Origin: Paracoccaceae bacterium
GTDB taxonomy: Bacteria; Pseudomonadota; Alphaproteobacteria; Rhodobacterales; Rhodobacteraceae
Assembly: GCA_024742705.1 (NCBI GenBank)
Contig: JANSXZ010000005.1
Location: forward strand, 124,001-188,000
DNA: 64,000 bases
Direction: 5' to 3'
The translations under genes and the position numbers were made by a program. Positions 50,826 to 58,815 of the stretch are shown here, one piece after another. Position 1 is the first letter of the stretch, and the number at the start of each line of letters is the position of its first letter. The notes beneath the pieces are model-generated. The model was not told the DNA's origin. It made no database searches and saw only the letters and a list, made by a program, of their open reading frames with translations.

Positions 50826-52102
50826 CCCCGGCGCACGCCGCCGCCAGCGCCGGCTGCCGCTTCGATGACGGCGCCCAGCGCCAGAAGCCCGCGTTCGCCC
50901 CAGGCGCGCCCGATCAGTTGCACCGAAGCCGGCAAAGGCCCCTGCCCCGGAACCGGCAGCGCCAGCGCCGGAAGCCCGGTGGCATTAGCCAGTGCGGTGA
51001 AATCGGCCTGGTCTTCGGGCGGTGGCTGATCCGCGCGCGGCGCCAGATGCGCCGTCGTCGGTGTCAGCAGCACATCGACACGGCCGAAGGCACGGTCGAT
51101 TTCGGCGCGCGCGCGGCGCAGTTCGTCCAGCGCCCGCACCATCTTGCCCGCGCCCAGCGACCGGCCATAGGCCAGCATCCCCGATACGCCCGCCGACAGC
51201 CCCCGATCGAACGCATCCGCCAGCGCCACCGCCGCCTCGCATTCGGTGATCACGAAGGCGGCGCGGCGCAGCGCGGCAGGCCGCCAGCCGGGGGTTTCCA
51301 CCGTCGCCACCGTTACCCCCGCCTCGCCCAGCGCGGTGGCCGCGCGTTGCAGCGCCTGTGCCACTTCGGGCGCGCAGGGCGTGGCGCCGCCCGGCACCGC
51401 GATGCCCACGCGCAACGCCTCGGGCGGCGGCGCTTCGTCCCAGCCGGGCGGCGCCGGGCGGCTGTCGCTGTCGTCCGGGTCGGGGCCGGCCAGCACCGCC
51501 AGCAGCGGCCAGATGTCGGCGATACTGGCCGCGATCGGGCCTACCGTATCGAACGACGGCGCCAGCGGCAGGATCCCGCTGCGGCCGATCAGGCCCGCGG
51601 TCGGCTTCAGCCCTACAACCCCGCAGTACGAGGCCGGGATACGCACCGAACCCAGCGTGTCGGTGCCCAGCGCCGCGCGCAGCACGCCCGCGGCGACCGC
51701 GGCGGCCGATCCGCCCGAGCTGCCACCGGCGCTGTAACCGGGCGCCAGCGGGTTGTCGGTGCGCCCGAAATACGGGTTGTCGGTGGTGCCCCCCAACGCG
51801 GCCTCGTCCATCATCAGCCCGGCGGCCAGATCCGCGCCCGCCGCACGCAGCGCCGCGGTGACATGGGCGTCACGCGGCGCGCACAGCCCGCTGCGGTGGC
51901 CGATCCCGGCCGTCCAGGGCAATCTCGCCACCGCGATGTTGTCCTTCAGCCCGACAGACCAGCCGGCCAGCGGGCCATCGACCCGATCGCCGGCGATCAG
52001 AGCCGCGCGATCCGGGCTGGTAAACAGCCGCAGCCGCGCATCGGCGGCCCGCAACGGATCATCGGGGGTGGCCGCGTCGACATTGGCCTCGGGCCCGTTC
52101 AT
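50822..52102 (-). CDS. Amidase signature family hydrolase
   Basis: 426 residues; ATG 52102 overlaps the GntR stop (ATGA), so regulator and enzyme are translated together. Ser-cisSer-Lys amidase: Lys in GWSVGLKDNIAV, glycine-rich GYSAGGSSGGSAAAVAAG with cis-Ser, and nucleophile Ser in GTDTLGSVRIPASYCGVVGLKPT. Hydrolyses an amide to acid and ammonia or amine. The short C-terminus and lack of extra domains leave substrate open (half-amides, biuret/allophanate-like or aryl amides). Coupling to a GntR regulator suggests induction by its substrate or product. Confidence 0.88.
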   Translation of the reverse strand: MNGPEANVDAATPDDPLRAADARLRLFTSPDRAALIAGDRVDGPLAGWSVGLKDNIAVARLPWTAGIGHRSGLCAPRDAHVTAALRAAGADLAAGLMMDEAALGGTTDNPYFGRTDNPLAPGYSAGGSSGGSAAAVAAGVLRAALGTDTLGSVRIPASYCGVVGLKPTAGLIGRSGILPLAPSFDTVGPIAASIADIWPLLAVLAGPDPDDSDSRPAPPGWDEAPPPEALRVGIAVPGGATPCAPEVAQALQRAATALGEAGVTVATVETPGWRPAALRRAAFVITECEAAVALADAFDRGLSAGVSGMLAYGRSLGAGKMVRALDELRRARAEIDRAFGRVDVLLTPTTAHLAPRADQPPPEDQADFTALANATGLPALALPVPGQGPLPASVQLIGRAWGERGLLALGAVIEAAAGAGGGVRRG

Positions 52103-52776
52103 TGCGCCGCCGCCGCGACCACATCGGCCTTGCGCGCCGCGCTCTGGGCCGCGCGGATATGGGTGCGCATCGCCGCTCCGGCCCATTCCGGCGCCCGCGC
52201 GGCAATCGCATCCGAGATCTCGCGATGATGCCCGGCGCTGCGGCGCAGTTCGGTTTCCGAGTATCTGCGATAGGTCCGCACGACCATGCCTACATCGAAG
52301 GCCATCGACATCAGCGCCGTCAGGCGTGGCGACCGCGCCGCTTCGACGATCTTGCGGTGGAAGGCCTCGTTGGCCTCCGAGATCGCCTGATAGGCCTCGG
52401 GGTTCCGGGGTGGGGTGTTGGCGGCGATCACGTCGCTGAGCCGGCGGATTTCGTCGATGTCCGCACGCGTGGCCAGCCGCGCGGCCCGTTCGGCGGCGTA
52501 TCCTTCCAGCATCTGGCGCAGGTGGAACGCCTGTTCCATCTCGTCCTCGGGAAACCGCGCCACCTGCGTGGTATAGCCGCCCTGCCGGGTGATGAAGCCC
52601 TCCAGCGTCAGCCGCCGGATCGCTTCGCGAACCGGCGTCCGGCTGAGCCCCAGATCCCCCGAAAGCCGCTCTTCGGTCAGCCTTTCGCCTTCCGCCAGGA
52701 CACCGCTGACGATATCCGACCGGATGCGGCGATAGGCCAGTTCGGCGGCGGCGAGTTTCGGACTGTCCGAAGCCAT
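52099..52776 (-). CDS. GntR-family transcriptional regulator, FCD subfamily
   Basis: 225 residues. N-terminal winged helix (about 10-75: AYRRIRSDIVSGVLAEGERLTEE, LGLSRTPVREAIRRL, GFITRQGGYTTQVA), then an all-helical FCD ligand domain with the family's metal/ligand residues (FHLRQMLEG, NEAFHRKIVEAARS, HHREISDAI with His). Acts as a dimer, usually a repressor released by a small acid. A perfect palindrome lies 71 nt upstream of its start (autoregulation), and a near copy before the ABC importer. Coupled to the amidase gene downstream. Confidence 0.9.
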   Translation of the reverse strand: MASDSPKLAAAELAYRRIRSDIVSGVLAEGERLTEERLSGDLGLSRTPVREAIRRLTLEGFITRQGGYTTQVARFPEDEMEQAFHLRQMLEGYAAERAARLATRADIDEIRRLSDVIAANTPPRNPEAYQAISEANEAFHRKIVEAARSPRLTALMSMAFDVGMVVRTYRRYSETELRRSAGHHREISDAIAARAPEWAGAAMRTHIRAAQSAARKADVVAAAAQ

Positions 52777-52846
52777 CTTGTTCTTTCCCGTGCAGGTCCG
52801 GCGCGGATCGGGGGTGGCCGGCTGGTTTTCAATGACAGGTTATGAA

Positions 52847-52858
52847 TTTGTATACAAA
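52847..52858. promoter_or_regulatory. Palindromic GntR operator candidate TTTGTATACAAA
   Basis: Perfect 12-bp palindrome 71 nt upstream of the GntR start and 127 nt upstream of the divergent hydrolase start. The core TTGT..ACAA fits the general TNGT...ACNA shape of FCD-type GntR sites. A near copy occurs at 47287-47298. The location supports autoregulation; binding has not been shown. Confidence 0.6.
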
Positions 52859-52984
52859 ACATGGGGTGCGCGACAGGGATTTCCACCCGGAAGGCGCCGC
52901 GCGCAGCCGGTTGGACGCATGATCGCCCTTTCCCTGGCCACCGCGCGCCTTACCCTTGCACCATTCCAGACCGGAGCCGCCCCC

Positions 52985-54487
52985 GTGACCCCAAGACCAC
53001 CCCAAGCCAACAGCGCCCGAAGCCTGCAACGCGCGGGGTTCGCGGGCATCGCTCTCGCCCTGATGCTTCTGGCGATCTGGCAACTCGAGAGCTATCGCAA
53101 GGGGATCGACCGCATCGCCCTGCCGGTCGGGACAACCCCGGCGACACTGTACCAGCAGCCAGGCGCCGAGGGGCCATTGGTTATCGTCGCGCATGGCTTT
53201 GCCGGGTCGCGCCGGCTGATGGAGGCGATATCGCTGACCCTGGCAAGGGGCGGATACCGGGCGCTGGCCTTCGATTTCGAAGGGCACGGGCGCAACGGTG
53301 TGCCGATGGGCGGCGACGTGGCCGCCATCGACGGAACCACCGCGCGGCTGGTGGCCGAAACACGCCGCGTCGTGGCGGCGGGCATCGCCCGCACCGGATG
53401 GCAGGGGCCGGTGGCGTTGATCGGGCATTCGATGGCATCGGATGTGGTGGTGCGCAGCGCCGCCGCCGATCCAGCGATCGGCCCGGTCGCTGCGATTTCA
53501 ATGTATTCCGAGGCCGTCAGCCCCGACCACCCGCAACGCCTGCTGATCGTGACCGGAGCATGGGAGCCGGGGCTGCGCCCGGTGGCCGTGGAGGCGCTGC
53601 GGATGGTTGATCCGGGGGCCGAAGAAGGCGATACCGTCCGGTCCGGCGAGGTCTGGCGCCGGGCGGTGGTGGCACCCGGCGTCGAACATGCCGGTGTGCT
53701 TTTCGCGCCCACCACGCTGCGCGCGCTGCGCGATTTTCTCGACCTGAGCTATGACCGGCGGTCGGACGCGCCGATAGCGGCAACAGGCGGGTGGATCGCG
53801 CTGTTGCTGGGTGCGACGTTGGCGCTGGGGCGTTGTCTGGCCGGATTTCTGGAACGCGGCGCACCACCCCGCCCGATCCCGGTGGCCTGGTTTCTGATCG
53901 CGGTTGCGGCCCCGGCCGGCATCGCGCCGCTTCTGGCGACGCAGGTGCGCCTGGATGTCCTGCCGGTGCTTGTGGCGGATTACCTGGCGCTGCATCTGCT
54001 GATCTACGGTGTCGTCCAGATCGCCGTGTTGCGGCTGGGAGGTGCGCGTTTCGGACCGTTGCGGCCGGGTGCGGCGTTGGCGCTGACCGGGTTCGGAGTG
54101 CTGGTGTTCGGATTGCTGCTGGACCGCTACGCGGCCAGCTTTGTGCCGACCGGGCTGCGGTGGCTGGTTCTGGCCGGCGCCTTGCTGGGAACCGTGCCCT
54201 TCATGATCGGCGATGCGATGGTCAGCGCGGGCGGATATGCGCCGGTCTGGCGGCGGGTGCTGGCGCGGCTGGGGTTTCTGGCCTCGCTGGGGGCGGCGGT
54301 CTGGCTCGACTTCGAGCGGCTGATGTTTTTGGTGATCATCCTGCCGGTCATCGTGCTGTTCTTTGCGCTTTATGGCACGATGGGGCGCTGGGTGGGTCTG
54401 CGCGCCGGCCCGATGGCCGCCGGCGTTGCGCTGGGGGTGATCCTGGCCTGGTCGCTGGCGGCGAGTTTTCCGCTGTTTCAGTCCTGA
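52985..54487 (+). CDS. Membrane protein with N-terminal alpha/beta hydrolase domain
   Basis: 500 residues if started at GTG 52985 (GGAG 8 nt upstream); ATG 52919 would add 22 residues. One N-terminal membrane helix (about 15-33), then an alpha/beta hydrolase domain: oxyanion VIVAHGFAGSRR, FDFEGHGRNG, nucleophile elbow ALIGHSMASDVV (Ser), and a late VEHAGVLF that may hold the catalytic His. The C-terminal half has about six to seven hydrophobic segments. The combination of a soluble hydrolase placed between TM1 and a polytopic domain is unusual. Substrate unknown; an esterase acting on a membrane-near compound is possible. Its end overlaps the GST gene by 10 nt. Confidence 0.7.
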   Translation: MTPRPPQANSARSLQRAGFAGIALALMLLAIWQLESYRKGIDRIALPVGTTPATLYQQPGAEGPLVIVAHGFAGSRRLMEAISLTLARGGYRALAFDFEGHGRNGVPMGGDVAAIDGTTARLVAETRRVVAAGIARTGWQGPVALIGHSMASDVVVRSAAADPAIGPVAAISMYSEAVSPDHPQRLLIVTGAWEPGLRPVAVEALRMVDPGAEEGDTVRSGEVWRRAVVAPGVEHAGVLFAPTTLRALRDFLDLSYDRRSDAPIAATGGWIALLLGATLALGRCLAGFLERGAPPRPIPVAWFLIAVAAPAGIAPLLATQVRLDVLPVLVADYLALHLLIYGVVQIAVLRLGGARFGPLRPGAALALTGFGVLVFGLLLDRYAASFVPTGLRWLVLAGALLGTVPFMIGDAMVSAGGYAPVWRRVLARLGFLASLGAAVWLDFERLMFLVIILPVIVLFFALYGTMGRWVGLRAGPMAAGVALGVILAWSLAASFPLFQS

Positions 54488-55206
54488 GCCCGAGGCCGCA
54501 GCGAGGCGGCGGTCTGGTTGAACAGCACATCGTTGTTGTCGGCGCGGTGCTGGCCGCGATTCTGATCGCCCTTGAACAGGTCGATGGCCCGCCGCACCGC
54601 CGGCCGCGTCTTGATCCGCGCGCGCCAGTCCGCCACCCGCGGGAATGCATCGAGAGACGCGCCCAGCGGTTTGGCGATGAAGACCCAGGGGAAGGCCTGC
54701 ATGTCGGCGATAGAGTAATCATCGCCCAGAATGTAGGACCGCCCGTCGAGCCGGTTTTCCAGCACCCCGAGATTGCGGTCGTATTCGCCCGCGTACCGCC
54801 GGAGCCCGTAGGCGCGATCGGCTTCGGGGGCATAGTTGCGGAAATGGCTGAGTTGCCCCGCCATCGGCCCCTGGTTTCCGGTTTGCCAGAACAGCCATTC
54901 GTCCAGTTCCTTCATCGCGCGCTTGTCTTGCGGCGGCGGCATGAAGCGCCCGGTCTTGGCGGCAAGGTAGAACAGGATCGCGGCGCTTTCGAAGACCGGG
55001 ACCGGTGCATCGCCCCAGCCCGCGCCGGGCGCGTGATCGACGATGGCCGGCATCCGGGCGTTCGGGCTTATGGCGAGGAAACTTTCGGTGAACTGATCGC
55101 CCTGGGACAGGCGCATGAGGTGGGTTGTATGTTCGAGATCGCATTCTGCCAGCATGATGGCGACTTTCCAGCCATTCGGCGTGGGAGCGTAGTAGAAATC
55201 GATCAT
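54478..55206 (-). CDS. Glutathione S-transferase family protein (Nu-class/YfcG-YghU-like)
   Basis: 242 residues. Thioredoxin-fold N-domain starting MIDFYYAPTPNGWKVAIML, where TPNGWK is the typical active-site segment of the YfcG/YghU disulfide-bond reductases; the glutathione-binding cis-Pro and acid follow in ARMPAIVDH and VFESAAILFYLA. The C-domain has QTGNQGPMAGQLSHFRNYAP and SIADMQAFPW. Such proteins handle glutathione or its disulfide more than classic conjugation. Last gene of a leftward run of CoA-transferase, SDR and amidase genes, from which it is separated by a hairpin repeat. Confidence 0.88.
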   Translation of the reverse strand: MIDFYYAPTPNGWKVAIMLAECDLEHTTHLMRLSQGDQFTESFLAISPNARMPAIVDHAPGAGWGDAPVPVFESAAILFYLAAKTGRFMPPPQDKRAMKELDEWLFWQTGNQGPMAGQLSHFRNYAPEADRAYGLRRYAGEYDRNLGVLENRLDGRSYILGDDYSIADMQAFPWVFIAKPLGASLDAFPRVADWRARIKTRPAVRRAIDLFKGDQNRGQHRADNNDVLFNQTAASLRPRAQD

Positions 55207-55235
55207 GATCCGGCCTCGTTCGGGGTGCGCGCGTT

Positions 55236-55284
55236 GGCCGGGGGCCAGCCCCCGGACCCCCGGAGTTTACCTGGCAAGATGAAG
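55236..55284. repeat. GC-rich hairpin repeat of the Rhodobacterales type
   Basis: Between the GST and CoA-transferase genes lies CCGGGGG-ccag-CCCCCGG (stem 55238-55255), then ACCCCCGGAG TTTACCTGG. I recall such a hairpin followed by a second CCCCCGG block as a dispersed intergenic repeat in Rhodobacteraceae genomes; only this copy is in the window. The 7-bp GC stem may also slow transcription between the two leftward genes. Confidence 0.5.
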
Positions 55285-55294
55285 TGTGAAGTGG

Positions 55295-56509
55295 TCATTC
55301 CGCGCCATCCTGCGGGCCTGTTGCGACGCCTTCCGCGAGATAGAGCGCGATGGTTGCGGCGTCGAAGCCGGCGGCGGCCAGGACTGCGCGGGTGTCTTCG
55401 CCCAGCCGCCGCGCCGGGCGCGGCGGATCGAGCGGAGTGGCCGAGAAGCGCGCCGGGGCGCGGGCCTGCCGGATGCGCCCGGCCTGCGGATGATCTGATT
55501 CGATCACTGTGCCATTGGCCACGACCTGGGGGTGGGTGTACATCTGGGCGCGGGTCAGAACCGGGGCGCAGGGCACGTCCTGGGCGCCCAGCCGGCGCAT
55601 CCAGTTTTCGGTGCTGTCGTGCAGCAGGGCCTGCTGTGTCAGCTCCAGGCGCGCGGGTTTGTTGATTTCGCGCGCCGCCACGGTGGCGAAACGGGGATCG
55701 GCCAGCCAATCGGGTTGGCCGACCGCCGTGGCCAGCCCGCGCCAGGTGGCATCCGTGTGGGCCGATACCGCCATCCATCCGTCGGCCGTCTGGTAGATCA
55801 GTTCGACGAAGCTCTGGGTCTGATCGGCGGGTTTTTCGCGGACTTCATCGCCGACGAATGTGTAGCCCGACATGTCGGACGACCAAAGAAAGGCCACCAC
55901 CGCATCGAGCATCGACAGCCGCAGGTGCGTGCCTTGCCCGCTGCGCGCGCGCGCCAGCAGCGCCGCGGTGATCGCCTGGCTGGCCTGCAGGGCTGTCACC
56001 TTGTCGGGCAGGATCGTGCGCACCAGCCGCGGGCGCGCGGCATCGGCGCCGCCCTGGACCGAAGCGAGCCCGGAGAGCGCCTGGATCAGCGGGTCGTAGA
56101 CCGGCCTGTCGGCCCAGTCGCCTTCGAAGCCGAAACCGGCGATGGAAGCATAGACGATATCGGGGCGCGCGGCGCGCACCGCCGCCTCGCCCAGCCCGAT
56201 GCGTTCGGCCACTCCCGGCCGGAAGTTCTGCACGAAGACATCTGCCTGTTCGCAAAGCCGCAGGGCCGCGGCGACACCGCGCGGATCCTTGAGGTTGAGC
56301 GTCACCGATTTCTTGCCGCGGTTGTTGTTGAGAAACGCCGCCGCCATGCCGCCGCGCCGGTCGGCCACCTGGCGCGCGTGATCGCCGCCGCGCGGGTGCT
56401 CGATCTTGATCACCTCCGCGCCCTGGTCGGCGAGGATCATGGTGGCCAGCGGCCCCGAGATCATGGTGGTGGCATCGATGATGCGGAAGCCGTCGAGGGG
56501 TCCGGGCAT
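55295..56509 (-). CDS. Class III CoA-transferase (CaiB/BaiF family), second copy
   Basis: 404 residues from ATG 56509, 3 nt after the SDR stop. Marks: LDGFRIIDATTMISGPLATMILADQGAEVIKIE, ADVFVQNFRPGVAERIGLG, YASIAGFGFEGDW, DPLIQALSGLASVQGG, and the catalytic-Asp region TILPDKVTALQA. Distinct from the copy at 40996-42171: the active-site surround differs (LPDKVTA versus VADLSSG), pointing to different acids. Probably activates a carboxylic acid formed by the amidase or dehydrogenases of the same run. Confidence 0.87.
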   Translation of the reverse strand: MPGPLDGFRIIDATTMISGPLATMILADQGAEVIKIEHPRGGDHARQVADRRGGMAAAFLNNNRGKKSVTLNLKDPRGVAAALRLCEQADVFVQNFRPGVAERIGLGEAAVRAARPDIVYASIAGFGFEGDWADRPVYDPLIQALSGLASVQGGADAARPRLVRTILPDKVTALQASQAITAALLARARSGQGTHLRLSMLDAVVAFLWSSDMSGYTFVGDEVREKPADQTQSFVELIYQTADGWMAVSAHTDATWRGLATAVGQPDWLADPRFATVAAREINKPARLELTQQALLHDSTENWMRRLGAQDVPCAPVLTRAQMYTHPQVVANGTVIESDHPQAGRIRQARAPARFSATPLDPPRPARRLGEDTRAVLAAAGFDAATIALYLAEGVATGPQDGAE

Positions 56510-56512
56510 GGG

Positions 56513-57259
56513 TCAGTCCAGTTCGTCGATCCCCATGTAGAAGCGGTTCCACGTCGGGGCTATCAGGATTTCATTCAGGCACACATGCTGGGGCATTTCG
56601 GCGACGAAGCGTACCGTGCGCGCCAGGTCGTCGACCTGAAGCATCCGCGCCTGATCCAGTGCCGAGGGCGGACGTGGCCGGGATTTCAGGATGTCGGTGG
56701 CGACTTCGCCGGGCATGATCACCGTCGAGCGGATGCCATTGCCGCCTTCTTCGCCGTTGATCGATTCGCTGAGCGCGATGACCGCGCGTTTGGTGGTCGA
56801 ATAGGCCGGCCCCGTCAGCTTGCCGGGGTAGCGCCCCGCCCAGCTGGCGATCAGGATCAGCGTGCCGGCGCCGCGCGTGCGCATTCCGGGGAGAACCGCG
56901 TGCACCGGGTAGAAGACGCCGTTGAGATTGACATTTACCACGCGGTCCCAGTCGTCTGTGTTCAGCACGCCCATGCCGCGTGCGGGCACGTTCAGCCCGG
57001 CGTTCGCCAGCAGGATATCGACCGGGCCGATGGCGGCGGCGGCATCCGCGACGGCGGCCTTTTCGGCAACGTCCAGAGGCAGCGCACGTGCCTGGCCGCC
57101 CGCCGCGAGGATGGTATCGACAACCGATTGCAGCGGTTCCGCGCGCCGGCCCGACACGATCACTTCGGCGCCGGCCTCGGCCAGTTGTATCGCAGCACCC
57201 GCGCCGATCCCGGAGCCACCCCCGGTTATCCACGCCGTCTTGCCGTTCAGTGCATTCAT
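56513..57259 (-). CDS. Classical short-chain dehydrogenase/reductase
   Basis: 248 residues; ATG 57259 has GGGGGAAG 6 nt upstream. NAD(P) site AWITGGGSGIGAGAAIQLA, NAG motif LLANAGLNVPARG, catalytic Ser in LILIASWAGRYPG and Tyr/Lys in AYSTTKRAVIALSES, so all catalytic residues are present, unlike the SDR at 47640. C-terminal NEILIAPTWNRFYMG is typical of clavaldehyde-dehydrogenase-like SDRs. Acts on an alcohol/ketone; substrate not defined. Lies between the amidase and CoA-transferase genes. Confidence 0.87.
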   Translation of the reverse strand: MNALNGKTAWITGGGSGIGAGAAIQLAEAGAEVIVSGRRAEPLQSVVDTILAAGGQARALPLDVAEKAAVADAAAAIGPVDILLANAGLNVPARGMGVLNTDDWDRVVNVNLNGVFYPVHAVLPGMRTRGAGTLILIASWAGRYPGKLTGPAYSTTKRAVIALSESINGEEGGNGIRSTVIMPGEVATDILKSRPRPPSALDQARMLQVDDLARTVRFVAEMPQHVCLNEILIAPTWNRFYMGIDELD

Positions 57260-57331
57260 CGCCGTCTTCCCCCCGTTGGCCCGCTTGCCGCCCATGCGGA
57301 TGCCGGTGCCCGTGACGTTGCCGGCGGCAGC

Positions 57332-58732
57332 CTAGCGCGCCGCCGGGGTGACCACAACCGGCGCGCCCAGCGCGGCTTCGATGTCGTGACCGGCGGCCAG
57401 CAGGATGTCTTCGCGGAAACGCCCGGCGATCAGCTGCACCCCGACCGGCACGCCGGCCTCGGTGCCGGTGGCCACGGCCAGCCCCGGCAAGCCCAGGGTC
57501 GGCAACGCGCGCTGCGTCAGCTGTGCTTCGAACACGGTGGCGAAATCCGCGGGCGACCGCACGTCCTGCAACTGCTCGAACGGCAACATGCCCGAGGTCG
57601 GGCAGAGCACGACAGGGCAATCGCGCAGGAAGGTTTCCCATTCCCGGATCAGCCCGACGCGCGCCTGCAAGGCGGCCATCAGCGTATCCAGCGTGACCGG
57701 GCCCGCATCTTCGGCCATGCGCTCGAACACGAAACGGGCATTGGCGTTGTCTTCGGCGGCGACCATCTTTTCGGCGGCCATCTGCATTTCGGCCATCCAG
57801 AGCGTGGCGTTGATCCGTGCGGCGGCGCGCATGGGCGGGGCCTTGGTTTCGGTCACGTCCCAGCCGGCATCGCGCAGCGCCGCTGCGGCAGCCTCGAGCG
57901 CGCGCAGCACCGGTTCGTCCACCGGCATGTCGTCGGGCGCCGGGCAGAGCGCGACCCGGCGCGCGTGGGGGCCCTGGTCCAGCGGCGCGGGCGTCACCCA
58001 CGGATCCATCGGATCCGGCGGCAGCATCGCCAGCGTCGCCAGCCGGATGTCGGCGATGCTGCGCGCCAGCGGGCCCGAAACGGCCATCAGCTGGGCGCCG
58101 ATGTAGCGGTCGGCGCCCGAAGGGTTGAACGCCGCGAAACGGCCCAGGCTGGGCCGCAGCCCCTGAAGCCCGCAGGCATAGGCCGGATAACGCACCGATC
58201 CGGCAATATCGGTGCCGTGCCCGATGGCGCACAGCCCCGCGGCCACTGCCGCCGAAGCGCCGCCAGACGACCCGCCCGGCGTGCGCCCGGCATCATGCGG
58301 GTTCAGCGTCTGCCCGTGCAGATCGTTGTCGGCGAACCAGCGCAGCGAAAACGCCGGCGTGTTGGTGCGCCCGACGATCACCGCCCCGGCACGGCGCAGG
58401 TTGGCAACGACCGGGTTGTCCTGCGCCGCGACCAGATCGCGTTGCAGTTTCAAACCGTTGGTCGTGGCGTGGCCGCGCTGGTCCACGTTCACCTTGGTGG
58501 TGACGGGCACCCCGGCCAGCGGTCCGGGATCGTGCCCGGCGGCGCGCTGCGCGTCGATGGCGCGGGCCTCGGCCAGGGCTTCTTCGGGAAAGCTCTGGAC
58601 GATGGCGTTGATCGACGGGTTCACCGCCTCCTGACGGTCGAGATGGGCCTGCGCCACTTCGACGGCGCTCAGGTCGCCGCCACGCACCGCCTCGGCTATC
58701 GCGGCCGCGGAAAGCTGCCAGATTTCTGTCAT
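57332..58732 (-). CDS. Amidase signature family hydrolase, second copy
   Basis: 466 residues from ATG 58732. N-terminal LSAAAIAEAVRGGDLSAVEVAQAHLDR is the usual helical lead of amidases. Catalytic Lys in VPVTTKVNVD, glycine-rich TPGGSSGGASAAVAAG, and nucleophile Ser in HGTDIAGSVRYPAYACGLQGLRPS are in place. It differs from the GntR-linked amidase in length and the segment after Lys (KVNVD, not KDNIA). Amide substrate unknown. Lies 72 nt before the SDR and 83 nt after the DenD-like gene on the same strand. Confidence 0.87.
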   Translation of the reverse strand: MTEIWQLSAAAIAEAVRGGDLSAVEVAQAHLDRQEAVNPSINAIVQSFPEEALAEARAIDAQRAAGHDPGPLAGVPVTTKVNVDQRGHATTNGLKLQRDLVAAQDNPVVANLRRAGAVIVGRTNTPAFSLRWFADNDLHGQTLNPHDAGRTPGGSSGGASAAVAAGLCAIGHGTDIAGSVRYPAYACGLQGLRPSLGRFAAFNPSGADRYIGAQLMAVSGPLARSIADIRLATLAMLPPDPMDPWVTPAPLDQGPHARRVALCPAPDDMPVDEPVLRALEAAAAALRDAGWDVTETKAPPMRAAARINATLWMAEMQMAAEKMVAAEDNANARFVFERMAEDAGPVTLDTLMAALQARVGLIREWETFLRDCPVVLCPTSGMLPFEQLQDVRSPADFATVFEAQLTQRALPTLGLPGLAVATGTEAGVPVGVQLIAGRFREDILLAAGHDIEAALGAPVVVTPAAR

Positions 58733-58815
58733 TTGCCTGTCTCCCTGCCGTGTTGTTGTGGGCGGCAGGATGCCCGCGGCGGGCGGTTGGGCGCAATCGA
58801 ATTCTTGCGGCGTGT

